A stretch of DNA of 52,036 nt from Brevundimonas sp. Lineage in GTDB: Bacteria; Pseudomonadota; Alphaproteobacteria; Caulobacterales; Caulobacteraceae. The DNA lies in NCBI RefSeq assembly GCF_030656255.1, contig NZ_JAUSOE010000012.1, positions 1 to 52,036 of the forward strand, in the 5' to 3' direction. Every line of letters begins with the position of its first letter. Positions within the stretch are counted from its first letter, which is position 1. Below the pieces are notes generated by a model. The model saw only the letters and a list, made by a program, of their open reading frames with translations. It was not told the origin of the DNA and searched no databases. A program made the translations under genes and the position numbers. Below, one piece after another: positions 39,182-47,800 of the stretch.

Positions 39182-41071
39182 CTACTGGCAGGCCAGGCAC
39201 TCGTCATAGTCGGTCTTGGGCATGGAGAAGAGGTCGGGCTGGTTCGGGTCGATCACCACGTCCGCCTTGTCTTCCGCCCCGGCGAAGGCGGCGCGCTGCA
39301 CCGACTTGGAGCGCAGATAATAGAGCGACTTCACGCCCCGTTCCCAGGCGGACCAGTGCAGCATGTGCAGGTCCCATTTGTTGACGTCGCCGGGGATGAA
39401 CAGGTTCAGCGACTGGGCCTGGCAGATTTCCGGCGCGCGATCGGCGGCCAGTTCGACCACCCAGCGCTGGTCCAGCTCGAAGGCGGTCTTGAAGATGCCC
39501 TTCTCGTCCTCGTTCAGGGCGTCGATATGCTGGACCGACCCTTCCTGCTCCAGGATCGAGCTCCAGACGGCGTCGGTGTTGAGGCCCTTCTCGTCCAGCA
39601 GGCGCTCCAGATAGGGGTTCTTGACCGCGAACGAGCCTGACAGGGTCTTGTGGGTGTAGATGTTGGCCGGGATCGGCTCGATGCCGGCGCTCGTGCCGCC
39701 GCAGATGATCGAGATCGAGGCGGTCGGGGCGATGGCCAGCTTGTGGCTGAACCGCTCCATGACGCCGCGCTCGGCCGCGTCCAGGCAGGGGCCCTTTTCC
39801 TCGGCCAGCAGGCGGCTGGCCTTGTCGGCCTCGCGACGCAGATGCTTGAACAGGCGCATGTTCCATGACTTGGCCATCGCGCTTTCGAAGGCGACGCCTT
39901 GGCCCTGCAGGAAGGAGTGGAAGCCCATCAGGCCCAGACCGACCGAACGCTCGCGCTTGGCCGAATAGACGGCGGCGGCCATGGCGGGCGGGGCGCGGCG
40001 GATGAAGTCTTCCAGCACATTGTCCAGGAACCGCATCAGGTCCTCGACGAACTTCGGCTCTTCGCGCCATTCCAGGAAGGTCTCGGCGTTGACCGACGAC
40101 AGGCAGCAGACGGCGGTCCGGTCCACGCCCAGGTGGTCGCGGCCGGTGTGCAGCATGATCTCGGCGCACAGGTTCGACTGTTTGACCTTCAGGCCCAGGT
40201 CGCGCTGGTGCGGCGCCATCTGGCGGTTCACCGTGTCGGAGAAGATCATATAGGGCTCGCCGGTCTGCATCCGGATGTCGAGCAGCTTGGTCCACAGCGA
40301 ACGGGCGTCGACGGTCTTGATGACCGCGCCGTCCTTGGGCGACTTCAGGTCGAAGGTGGCGCCGGCCTTCACCGCCTCCATGAATTCGTCGGTGATATTG
40401 ATGCCGTGGTGCAGGTTCAGGGACTTGCGGTTGAAGTCGCCCGAGGGCTTGCGGATTTCGAGGAACTCTTCGATCTCGGGGTGGTGGATGTCGAGATAGA
40501 CGGCCGCCGAACCGCGACGCAGCGAGCCTTGCGAAATCGCCAGGGTCAGGCTGTCCATCACGCGGATGAAGGGGATGATGCCCGAGGTCTTGCCCGCGCC
40601 CTTGACCTTTTCGCCGATGGAACGGACGCCGCCCCAGTAGGTGCCGATGCCGCCGCCGTTCGAGGCCAGCGAGACATTCTCGTTCCAGACGTTCTGGATG
40701 CCGTCCAGGCTGTCGCTGACCGCATTCAGGAAGCAGGAGATCGGCAGGCCGCGATCCGCGCCGCCGTTCGACAGGACCGGGGTCGCCGGCATGAACCACA
40801 GGCGGCTCATATAGTCATACAGACGCTGGGCGTGTTCGGGGTCGTCCGAAAAAGCGGTCGAGACGCGGGCGAACATGTCCTGGTAGCTTTCGCCGGCCAG
40901 CAGGTACCGGTCTTCCAGGGTCTTCTTGCCGAAGTCCGTCAGCAGGGCGTCGCGCGAGCGATCCACCTGGACTGATTTCACGACAGTCAGATGCGGCTTC
41001 TCAGATGTCGCATTCGTCACAACACCTTGGAATTCCGTCGTCTTCAAAGCCTCGCCGCCAGCCATGGTCAT
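39182..41071 (-). CDS. nrdA: Ribonucleoside-diphosphate reductase, class I alpha subunit
   Basis: A 629-residue catalytic subunit that reduces ribonucleotides to deoxyribonucleotides. Active-site cysteines are visible: LPISCFLNAVSDS, SNLCAEIMLHTG (the NxCxE motif) and TAVCCLSSVN. The C-terminal tail ends CLACQ, the cysteine pair that re-reduces the site. It is short because it lacks the N-terminal ATP-cone, so the usual dATP activity switch is absent; this is common in Caulobacterales. RRGSAAVYLDIHHPEIEEFL and PTASISIICGGTSAGIEPIP are family blocks. nrdB is not in the window. ATG 41071 follows AGGAC; ATG 41065 is close by. Tandem NrdR-like boxes lie just upstream. Confidence 0.96.
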   Translation of the reverse strand: MTMAGGEALKTTEFQGVVTNATSEKPHLTVVKSVQVDRSRDALLTDFGKKTLEDRYLLAGESYQDMFARVSTAFSDDPEHAQRLYDYMSRLWFMPATPVLSNGGADRGLPISCFLNAVSDSLDGIQNVWNENVSLASNGGGIGTYWGGVRSIGEKVKGAGKTSGIIPFIRVMDSLTLAISQGSLRRGSAAVYLDIHHPEIEEFLEIRKPSGDFNRKSLNLHHGINITDEFMEAVKAGATFDLKSPKDGAVIKTVDARSLWTKLLDIRMQTGEPYMIFSDTVNRQMAPHQRDLGLKVKQSNLCAEIMLHTGRDHLGVDRTAVCCLSSVNAETFLEWREEPKFVEDLMRFLDNVLEDFIRRAPPAMAAAVYSAKRERSVGLGLMGFHSFLQGQGVAFESAMAKSWNMRLFKHLRREADKASRLLAEEKGPCLDAAERGVMERFSHKLAIAPTASISIICGGTSAGIEPIPANIYTHKTLSGSFAVKNPYLERLLDEKGLNTDAVWSSILEQEGSVQHIDALNEDEKGIFKTAFELDQRWVVELAADRAPEICQAQSLNLFIPGDVNKWDLHMLHWSAWERGVKSLYYLRSKSVQRAAFAGAEDKADVVIDPNQPDLFSMPKTDYDECLACQ

Positions 41072-41115
41072 CTGCGTCCTGAACAATAAACAGCCTAGAG
41101 CCACCTGCGCCGTGA

Positions 41116-41162
41116 CCACATCATCTAGTGGTCTCAACGCTCCCTGAGCCCACATATAGGGC
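41116..41162 (-). promoter_or_regulatory. Tandem NrdR-like boxes before nrdA
   Basis: Two 16-bp sequences resemble the NrdR consensus ACACTATATATTGTGT on the minus strand: CCACTAGATGATGTGG (41116-41131, 11 of 16 matches by eye) and GCCCTATATGTGGGCT (41147-41162, 10 of 16). Their starts are 31 bp apart, three helical turns, the spacing usual for paired NrdR boxes. They lie 45-91 bp before the nrdA start. Confidence 0.65.
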
Positions 41163-41345
41163 GCACATGCCTAATAACCCGTCAACGGCTTGACGGTCGC
41201 TTTGTAAGCGAATCGGTCGGACAAGTCGTCCACGCCTGGGGAAAATCCAGCCAGCAAGCCAGCAAACCGCTCGTCGCCCTTCGCAGCTGCGGTATCACGA
41301 ACGCGTGATCGGAACATAGGGCGAGCTTGGCCGTTTGGCCCGTCC

Positions 41346-42143
41346 ATGACCGTTTCAGAATTCCGTCCCTTTTTGATACGCGCCCTGACGGTCGCGCGAA
41401 CCGAAATCGCCGCTTTGACGGCCCTGTTCGTCGCCGCTGTCGGCGTCATGAGCTTCGTCGAGATCGCCGACGACATGACGGAGGCCGACGGCCAGGCCTT
41501 CGACCATCAGGTCCTGGCCCTGTTGCGCCCCTACGCCGACGACCCCGGCCGGCCCTGGGGGCCGTGGTGGCTGAAGGAGGCGGCGGCCGACATCACCTCG
41601 CTGGGCGGCATTTCGGTGCTGGGCCTGTTCGCCCTGATCGTCATCGTCTTCCTGATCAGCCAGAGGAAATGGCTGTCGTCCCTGCTGTTGGCCCTGGGTC
41701 TGGTGGGCGGCGTGATGCTGAGCGAGGGACTGAAGGCGGTGTTCGAACGCGAACGTCCGCCCCAGACCATGCAGGCGGTCGAGACGATCAACGCCAGCTT
41801 CCCCTCCGGCCACGCCCTGCTGGCGACGGTCTTCTACCTCAGTGTCGCCGTCATGCTGACGCGGGCCTTTCCGCGACAGAGGTTCAAGGTCTTCGTCCTG
41901 GGGGTCGGCATTCTGATGGCCCTGCTGGTGGGGCTGACCCGCATCTATCTGGGGGCCCACTGGGCGACCGACGTCTTCGCCGGTTGGGCGGTGGGCTCGG
42001 CCTGGGCCATGGTCCTGTGGCTGGTCGCCTATGGGATCGCGCGTTGGCAGAAGCGTCATCAGGCGCCCCTGCAGGACGAACCGACGCCGATGGAGCCCGA
42101 GACGCCAGAACTGGAAACTATGAGCGGCCCGACCAAAGTCTAG
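41346..42143 (+). CDS. PAP2 family membrane phosphatase
   Basis: A 265-residue inner-membrane protein of the type 2 phosphatidic acid phosphatase superfamily, which removes phosphate from lipids such as phosphatidate or undecaprenyl diphosphate. The three family motifs are complete: KAVFERERPPQ (KxxxxxxRP), SFPSGHALLA (PSGH) and RIYLGAHWATDVFAGW (SRxxxxxHxxxD, with Arg, His and Asp kept). About six helices surround them. A charged C-terminal tail (EPTPMEPETPELE) is cytoplasmic. It is divergent from nrdA, sharing a 274-bp gap that carries the NrdR-like boxes. Confidence 0.92.
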   Translation: MTVSEFRPFLIRALTVARTEIAALTALFVAAVGVMSFVEIADDMTEADGQAFDHQVLALLRPYADDPGRPWGPWWLKEAAADITSLGGISVLGLFALIVIVFLISQRKWLSSLLLALGLVGGVMLSEGLKAVFERERPPQTMQAVETINASFPSGHALLATVFYLSVAVMLTRAFPRQRFKVFVLGVGILMALLVGLTRIYLGAHWATDVFAGWAVGSAWAMVLWLVAYGIARWQKRHQAPLQDEPTPMEPETPELETMSGPTKV

Positions 42144-42229
42144 GCCCGCCTCGGCCCTGAGCGCAGGATAGTCTGTCGGACGACGTCGCCTCGATCTGAA
42201 CAGGGCGGCGCGCAGACGGGAGATACGCC

Positions 42230-43549
42230 ATGGACCATGCCGCCCTCTATGCCGAACGCCTGAAGACGCCGGACCAGGCCGCCGCCCTGATCCGGTCCGG
42301 CGCCAAGGTCGCCATGGGCCTGGGCGTGTCCCAGCCCCCCGCCCTGCTGAAGGCCCTGGCCGAACGCGCCGAGCGCGGCGAGGTCGAGGATGTGAACCTC
42401 TATTATCTGCTCAGCACCGCTATCGCCGGCGACACCGTGCTGCGCTACGAGTTGATGGACCGGATCCGGCCGTGGAGCCTGTTCCACAGCGCCGTCGAAC
42501 GCCGGCTGGAGCAGCGCGCCTTCGAGGAGGGGCGGCCCAATCCGGTCCAGTTCATCCCGACCGGCTTCCAGCAGTCGCCCCGGCTGCTGTGCGACGAGGT
42601 CGGCGTCGACACCCTAGTCTGCACCGTCTCGCCGATGGACGCCGACGGCTTCTTCTCGTTCGGGACCAACACGGACTACGCCAAGCCGGTGTCGGAGACG
42701 GCCCGGACCCTCATCGTCGAGGTCAATCCGCACATGCCGCGGGTATTCGGCGACTGCACCGTCCATGTGTCGAAGGTCGCCGGGATCGTCGAACACGCCG
42801 CCCCCCTGCTGGTCGTGCCCAGGGCCGAGCCCCAGCCGGCCGACCTCGCCATCGGCCGGATCATCGCAGGCTTGGTCGAGGATGGAGCGACGCTGCAGAT
42901 GGGGATCGGCGCCCTGCCCAACGCCGTCTGCGACGCCCTGAAGGACCACCGCGACCTGGGGGTCCATACCGAGATGCTGACGCCGGGCCTGGTCGAGCTG
43001 ATGCAGGCCGGGGTGGCCAACCACGCCCGCAAGACCCTGCACCCCGGCGTCGGGGTCTTCGCCTTCTCGATGGGCGACCAGAACACCTATGACTTCCTGG
43101 ACGGCAATCGCGGCCTGGAGGCGCGTCCGGTCTCCTATGTGAACGACCCGGCGGTGATCGCGCGTAACGCCAAGATGGTCTCGGTCAACGCCACGCTTCA
43201 GATCGATCTGAGCGGCGCCTGCTGTTCGGAGTTCCTGAACGGGCGCCAGTTCACCGCCTCGGGCGGACAGCTGGACTTCGTGCGCGGCGCCTATGGCTCC
43301 GACGGCGGCCAGTCGATCATCGCCTGTCATGCGACGGCGGCCAAGGGGACCTGTTCGCGCATCGTCGCCCGGCTGGACGGCCCCGTCACCACGCCCCGCA
43401 ACGACGTCCATATCATCGTCACCGAACACGGCTGGACCAACCTGAAGGGCAAGTCGACCAGCGAGCGGGCGCGCGCCCTGATCGCCCTGGCCGCGCCCCA
43501 GTTCCGCGACGACCTGACGGCGGAGGCGGGACGGCAGGGACTGATCTGA
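42230..43549 (+). CDS. Acetyl-CoA hydrolase/transferase family protein
   Basis: A 439-residue CoA-transferase of the acetyl-CoA hydrolase/4-hydroxybutyrate CoA-transferase group. The N-terminal domain (~1-190) has VKIRSG-type entry AALIRSGAKVAMGLGVSQPP and DTLVCTVSPMDADGFFSFGT. The C-terminal domain has GATLQMGIGALPNAVCDALK, DLGVHTEMLTPGLVELMQAG (with the Glu that can form the glutamyl-CoA intermediate), DLSGACCSEFLNGRQFTASG, and IIVTEHGWTNLKGKS. Substrate acids are not shown by the sequence; acetate, propionate, succinate or 4-hydroxybutyrate are all possible. It is preceded by GGGAGAT 5 nt before the ATG. Confidence 0.9.
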   Translation: MDHAALYAERLKTPDQAAALIRSGAKVAMGLGVSQPPALLKALAERAERGEVEDVNLYYLLSTAIAGDTVLRYELMDRIRPWSLFHSAVERRLEQRAFEEGRPNPVQFIPTGFQQSPRLLCDEVGVDTLVCTVSPMDADGFFSFGTNTDYAKPVSETARTLIVEVNPHMPRVFGDCTVHVSKVAGIVEHAAPLLVVPRAEPQPADLAIGRIIAGLVEDGATLQMGIGALPNAVCDALKDHRDLGVHTEMLTPGLVELMQAGVANHARKTLHPGVGVFAFSMGDQNTYDFLDGNRGLEARPVSYVNDPAVIARNAKMVSVNATLQIDLSGACCSEFLNGRQFTASGGQLDFVRGAYGSDGGQSIIACHATAAKGTCSRIVARLDGPVTTPRNDVHIIVTEHGWTNLKGKSTSERARALIALAAPQFRDDLTAEAGRQGLI

Positions 43550-43612
43550 ACCCCAAGCTTGCGAGTCGTTATCGACTTTTCATTTCCGACGGCGCGGCCT
43601 AAACCCCGCCTC

Positions 43613-43736
43613 GTCATCGGGGAGTAGCCGCCCGCAGCGATCAGCGGGGCTCGCGTCAACATACTTCCTCTCCCGGAGAGGATGGCGCGGGAACGGTCCG
43701 AGGCCCTTCAGGGTCCGGATCACGGCAAGACCGGCG
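43613..43736 (+). promoter_or_regulatory. yybP-ykoY manganese riboswitch
   Basis: The leader of the GDT1-type gene contains the conserved blocks of the yybP-ykoY class: GGGGAGTAGCC at the start, GCTCGCGTCAACATACT, GGCGCGGGAACGGTCCGAGG and GGATCACGGCAAGACCGGC at the end. These form the paired loops that bind Mn2+. The class is known to turn on manganese exporters when Mn2+ is high, and the gene that follows fits exactly. Confidence 0.9.
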
Positions 43737-43748
43737 GCTTTCGCAGGG

Positions 43749-44384
43749 ATGTCCACGCGGGCCCCGGCTGCGAACGCCACAGGTCCGTCCGCCGAGGCTC
43801 CCGCGCACACAGGTTCCTTCTTGGAAGCCTTTCTGATCTCGACCGGCCTGGTCTGCATCGCGGAGATCGGGGACAAGACCATGTTGCTGTCCATCGTTAT
43901 GGCGGCGACCTGGCGACGGCCGACGCCCATCATTCTGGGCATTCTCGCCGCCACCCTGCTGAACCACGCCTTCGCCGCCCTGGCCGGCACGGTTCTGGCC
44001 CATTTCATCACCGGCGAATGGATGCGCTGGATCGTCGGCGTCGCCTTCCTGGGCTTCGCCGCCTGGGCCCTGATCCCCGATACGCTGGACGAACAGAAGG
44101 GCGAGGTTCAGCGCGGCTTCTGGGCCATCTTCTGGACCACCGCCTCGGCCTTCTTCCTGATCGAGATGGGCGACAAGACACAGGTCGCCACCGCCATGCT
44201 GGCCGCCCGGTTCGAGAACCTGCCCCTGGTCGTGGCCGGATCGACCCTGGGCATGATGCTGGTCAACGGCCCCGCCGTCCTGCTGGGCGAGACGGCGGCG
44301 AAGAAACTGCCGCTGAAATGGATCCGTCTTGCCGCCGCTGTGGGCTTCGCCGCGACCGGTCTGTGGATCCTGTTCGCCCCATAG
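43749..44384 (+). CDS. GDT1/TMEM165 (UPF0016) family manganese exporter
   Basis: A 211-residue inner-membrane cation transporter with six or seven helices. It has both family signatures: CIAEIGDKTMLLSIV near residue 38 and LIEMGDKTQVATAM near residue 138 (the ExGDKT motif twice), as expected for the two-fold pseudo-symmetric UPF0016 family. The first ~20 residues are Ala/Pro-rich and may be outside the folded core. Bacterial members such as MneA export Mn2+. The gene lies 13 bp after a yybP-ykoY riboswitch, which supports a role in manganese efflux. The ATG at 43749 is very close to its AGGG, so the start could be further in. Confidence 0.93.
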   Translation: MSTRAPAANATGPSAEAPAHTGSFLEAFLISTGLVCIAEIGDKTMLLSIVMAATWRRPTPIILGILAATLLNHAFAALAGTVLAHFITGEWMRWIVGVAFLGFAAWALIPDTLDEQKGEVQRGFWAIFWTTASAFFLIEMGDKTQVATAMLAARFENLPLVVAGSTLGMMLVNGPAVLLGETAAKKLPLKWIRLAAAVGFAATGLWILFAP

Positions 44385-44434
44385 GGCTGCCCCCGAGGCT
44401 CGCAATCTGTCCGGCCTGGCCTTACCAAGAGGCC

Positions 44435-45745
44435 ATGCGCCGTCACATCCGCCCCTTGCTTCCGCTCCTCGCGCTCGCCCTGCTGAGCCTCCCGTCCGGC
44501 GCCAAAGCCGCCTCGCGCGCCTATGCTGTGGACGGGGACTGCGGCGGGCGGCCCGCGACCACGGTGCGGATGGCGCCGGGCTATTGTCTGGGCCTGGTCT
44601 GGCAGGGCGTGGGGAATGACGGCCCTCGGATGCCGCGCGGCCTGCTGCCCCTGTCCGGCGGCGACTGGCTGGTCACCGACCTGGGCGGATGGGAGGCGGG
44701 ACGCGGCGCGGTCTGGCGGCTGTCGTTCGGTGCGGACGGCGCGGCGCGCTGGCGCCGACTGGCCCAGGGGCTTTCCATGCCGCACACGGTGGCGCGGGGA
44801 CCGGACGGAAGAATCTATGTGTCCGAGATGAACCGCATCCTGACCCTGGACCCCGACGCGGCCGATCCGGCGGCGACGGTGCGGACCGTGATCGGCGACC
44901 TGCCGGACAACCGGCTGCACGACAATCGCCACCCCCTGTCCAGCTTCGTCTTCGACGCGGACGGCGCCCTGCTGGTCAATGTCGGGGCGCCCAGCGACCG
45001 TTGTCTGGACGCGCGGGGGCGGCCGCGAACCGACGCCTCGCGCCAGTGCGCCGACAGCGCCCGAACCGCCCAGGTGCGCCGTCACGCCTATCTGGGCGAC
45101 GGCCGGTGGGCGCAGGACAGCACGGTCTTCGCCTCGGGCCTGCGCAACTCCATCGCCCTGGTGCGGCATCGGTCGGGGACGATCCTGCAGGGCGAGAACT
45201 CAGTCGACCTGACCACGCCCGACCATCCGTATGACGAGATCAATGTCCTGCGTCAGGGCGGCCATTACGGCTGGCCCTATTGCGTGGATCTGGCGACGCC
45301 CCTGCCGGGCTGGAGCGCGGGACAGGCGCGGTGCGACCGGCGCGACCGACCGGTCGCCCTCTTGCCGCCGCACGCGGCGCCCCTGGACCTGATCTATTAT
45401 GAAGGGGCGATGTTCCCCGAACTGCGTGGCCGGCTGTTGATGAGCTGGCACGGCTATCGTCGCGCCGCTGGACGGATCGTGGCGGCCGAGACCGACGCGC
45501 AGGGCCGCCCCCTGACCGACATCGGCGGACGCTACGCCATCTATCCGCGCGGCGCCCTGCCCTATCCGGCCGGCGCGCCCAGCGTGCGCGGCAAGGTGCT
45601 GACGCCGGGCTGGGACACAGTCGCGGGTCGCCAGCCGCGCGGCTCGCCGGTGGTTCTGGCGGTCGCCGCCGACGGGTCGATCTGGGTCACGGACGACCGC
45701 AGCCGGGCGATCCTCAGGATCGCCCGGTCAGAGATCGCCGACTAG
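44435..45745 (+). CDS. Sorbosone-dehydrogenase-like beta-propeller protein, exported
   Basis: A 436-residue protein with a signal peptide (LLPLLALALLSLPSGAKA). The body resembles the quinoprotein glucose/sorbosone dehydrogenase propeller: RMPRGLLPLSGGDWLVTDLG, MPHTVARGPDGRIYVSEMNR, FASGLRNSIALV, and YDEINVLRQGGHYGWPYCVD, the latter typical of the family. Such proteins oxidise aldose sugars with PQQ in the periplasm, though many are uncharacterised. Cysteine pairs (DGDCGG...GYCLG; DRCLDA...RQCADS; YCVD...ARCDRR) suggest disulfides. No PQQ synthesis genes are in the window. The start at 44435 lies 50 bp after the exporter stop, so co-transcription is possible. Confidence 0.85.
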   Translation: MRRHIRPLLPLLALALLSLPSGAKAASRAYAVDGDCGGRPATTVRMAPGYCLGLVWQGVGNDGPRMPRGLLPLSGGDWLVTDLGGWEAGRGAVWRLSFGADGAARWRRLAQGLSMPHTVARGPDGRIYVSEMNRILTLDPDAADPAATVRTVIGDLPDNRLHDNRHPLSSFVFDADGALLVNVGAPSDRCLDARGRPRTDASRQCADSARTAQVRRHAYLGDGRWAQDSTVFASGLRNSIALVRHRSGTILQGENSVDLTTPDHPYDEINVLRQGGHYGWPYCVDLATPLPGWSAGQARCDRRDRPVALLPPHAAPLDLIYYEGAMFPELRGRLLMSWHGYRRAAGRIVAAETDAQGRPLTDIGGRYAIYPRGALPYPAGAPSVRGKVLTPGWDTVAGRQPRGSPVVLAVAADGSIWVTDDRSRAILRIARSEIAD

Positions 45746-45760
45746 ACCGGATCGGCGCGC

Positions 45761-46342
45761 TTACGTCCGAAGCGTCAAAGCCAGATGCTGCAACAGCATG
45801 ATGGTCTTGGCGTCGCGGATGCGGCCGTCGGCGATCATGGCCAGGGCTTCGTCCAGCGTGGGCTCCAGCACCTCGATGTCCTCGCCCTCGTCCGGATGGC
45901 CGCCGCCGTCGCCGATCCGCATGGTCGCGTCATATTCGGCGACGAAGAAGTGCAGGATTTCGGTGACGGAACCGGGGCTCATGAAGGCCTCGAACACCTT
46001 GCGCACCGCGCCGAGGCGATAACCCAGCTCCTCCTCGACCTCGGCGCGGATCCGCACCTCGGGCTCGGCGTCGTCCAGCAGACCGGCCGCCGCCTCGATC
46101 AGCAGATCGTCATAGCCGTTCAGATAGGCCGGCAACCGGAACTGTCGCACCAGCAGCACGGTGCGCGCCGCCGGATTATAGGGCAGCAGCACCGCGCCAT
46201 TGCCCCGGTCATAATGTTCCCGGTCCTGGGTCTGCCAGGTTCCGTCGCGCCGCTTCCAGTCGAACCGGGTCGTCTTCAGCACATACCAGTTGTCCGAGAG
46301 AAGCCGAGTCTCATGGATCCTGACGCGGTCCTTGACGGTCAT
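45761..46342 (-). CDS. nudK: NUDIX hydrolase, GDP-mannose pyrophosphatase (NudK) type
   Basis: A 193-residue NUDIX enzyme that hydrolyses nucleoside diphosphate sugars, probably GDP-mannose. The fold and order match Nud[41 protein letters not shown], the Nudix box [20 protein letters not shown] followed by GY (Ala where NudK has Lys and the general motif Arg; the acidic EVEEE metal ligands remain), then [19 protein letters not shown], a NudK mark. It starts 24 bp after the argG stop on the same strand, so an argG-nudK operon is likely. Activity is expected but the altered box residue is worth noting. Confidence 0.88.
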   Translation of the reverse strand: MTVKDRVRIHETRLLSDNWYVLKTTRFDWKRRDGTWQTQDREHYDRGNGAVLLPYNPAARTVLLVRQFRLPAYLNGYDDLLIEAAAGLLDDAEPEVRIRAEVEEELGYRLGAVRKVFEAFMSPGSVTEILHFFVAEYDATMRIGDGGGHPDEGEDIEVLEPTLDEALAMIADGRIRDAKTIMLLQHLALTLRT

Positions 46343-46366
46343 CGGCTTCCCTCGGGCGGTCTGGCG

Positions 46367-47605
46367 CTAGGCCTTGCGGGCGTCGCGCTTGGCGAGGACG
46401 CGCAGGCGCAGCGCATTCAGCTTGATGAAGCCGGCGGCGTCCTTGTGGTCATAGGCCTGGACGCCTTCCTCGAAGGTCACCAGATCCTGGTCGTACAGGC
46501 TATTGGGGCTCTCGCGGCCGATGACCGAGACATTGCCCTTGTAGAGCTTGACCTTGACCGTACCGGAGACCTTTTCCTGGCTCAGGTCGATGGCGGCCTG
46601 CAGCATCTCGCGCTCGGGCGAGAACCAGAAGCCGTTGTAGATCAGCTCGGCGTATTTCGGCATCAGCTGGTCTTTCAGGTGCATGGAGCCGCCGTCCAGG
46701 GTGATGCTTTCAATGCCGCGGTGCGCCGCGATCAGGATCGTGCCGCCAGGGGTCTCATAGACGCCGCGCGACTTCATGCCGACGAAACGGTTCTCGACCA
46801 GATCCAGACGGCCGACGCCGTTGTCGTGGCCGTACTGGTTCAGGGCGGTCAGGATCGTGGCCGGGCTCATGGCCTCGCCGTTGATCGACACAGCGTCGCC
46901 CTTCTCGAAGCCGATCTCGATGACCGTGGCCACGTCCGGCGCGTCTTCCGGCGAAATGGTGCGCTGGTGGACGAACTCGGGGGCCTCGACCGCCGGGTCC
47001 TCCAGCACCTTGCCCTCGGAGGACGAGTGCAGAAGGTTGGCGTCGACGCTGAAGGGCGCCTCGCCGCGCTTGTCCTTGGCGATCGGGATCTGGTTCTTCT
47101 CGGCGAAGTCCAGCAGGGCCTCGCGGCTGCGGAACTCCCATTCGCGCCAGGGGGCGATGACGCGGATGTCGGGCTCCAGGGCGTAGTAGCCCAGTTCGAA
47201 GCGGACCTGGTCGTTGCCCTTGCCGGTCGCGCCGTGACAGACGGCGTCGGCGCCGACCTGACGGGCGATCTCGATCTGGCGCTTGGAGATCAGCGGGCGG
47301 GCGATGGAGGTGCCCAGCAGATAGTCGCCCTCATATTGCGCATTGGCGCGGAACATCGGGAAGACGAAGTCGCGCACGAACTCTTCGCGCAGGTCGTCGA
47401 TGAAGATGTTCTCGGGCTTGATGCCCAGCTTCAGCGCCTTCTCGCGCGCCGGGCCAAGCTCCTCGCCCTGGCCCAGGTCGGCGGTGAAGGTCACGACCTC
47501 GGCGTTATATTCAGTCTGCAGCCACTTCAGGATGATCGAGGTGTCCAGCCCGCCCGAATAGGCGAGGACGACCTTCTTGATGGGCTTGTCGGCGGGGGCG
47601 GACAT
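46367..47605 (-). CDS. argG: Argininosuccinate synthase
   Basis: A 412-residue enzyme of arginine synthesis that joins citrulline and aspartate with ATP to form argininosuccinate. The PP-loop AYSGGLDTS is at residues 15-23. [20 protein letters not shown] binds substrate, and [10 protein letters not shown] and [20 protein letters not shown] are family blocks. Length is standard. The start is the ATG at 47605 (MSAPADK); longer in-frame extension upstream is not protein-like. It is divergent from the M16 peptidase gene and probably co-transcribed with nudK. Confidence 0.97.
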   Translation of the reverse strand: MSAPADKPIKKVVLAYSGGLDTSIILKWLQTEYNAEVVTFTADLGQGEELGPAREKALKLGIKPENIFIDDLREEFVRDFVFPMFRANAQYEGDYLLGTSIARPLISKRQIEIARQVGADAVCHGATGKGNDQVRFELGYYALEPDIRVIAPWREWEFRSREALLDFAEKNQIPIAKDKRGEAPFSVDANLLHSSSEGKVLEDPAVEAPEFVHQRTISPEDAPDVATVIEIGFEKGDAVSINGEAMSPATILTALNQYGHDNGVGRLDLVENRFVGMKSRGVYETPGGTILIAAHRGIESITLDGGSMHLKDQLMPKYAELIYNGFWFSPEREMLQAAIDLSQEKVSGTVKVKLYKGNVSVIGRESPNSLYDQDLVTFEEGVQAYDHKDAAGFIKLNALRLRVLAKRDARKA

Positions 47606-47800
47606 GGCGGCTCTTTCGGTAAACTCAGCAGCAGGGATCGGGGAGTTGACGCGCGCATAAGACCGGGGGTCCGGCGATGCAACCTTTTCCGGGGCTCGGG
47701 CGCGCGAACATGAAGCTTTGTTCATGTTCAATGGGTCGCGTTGCCTGCGCATCGACCGTCGTTATGGTCCGTTCCAGCTGTAATCAAAGGATGTCATTCC

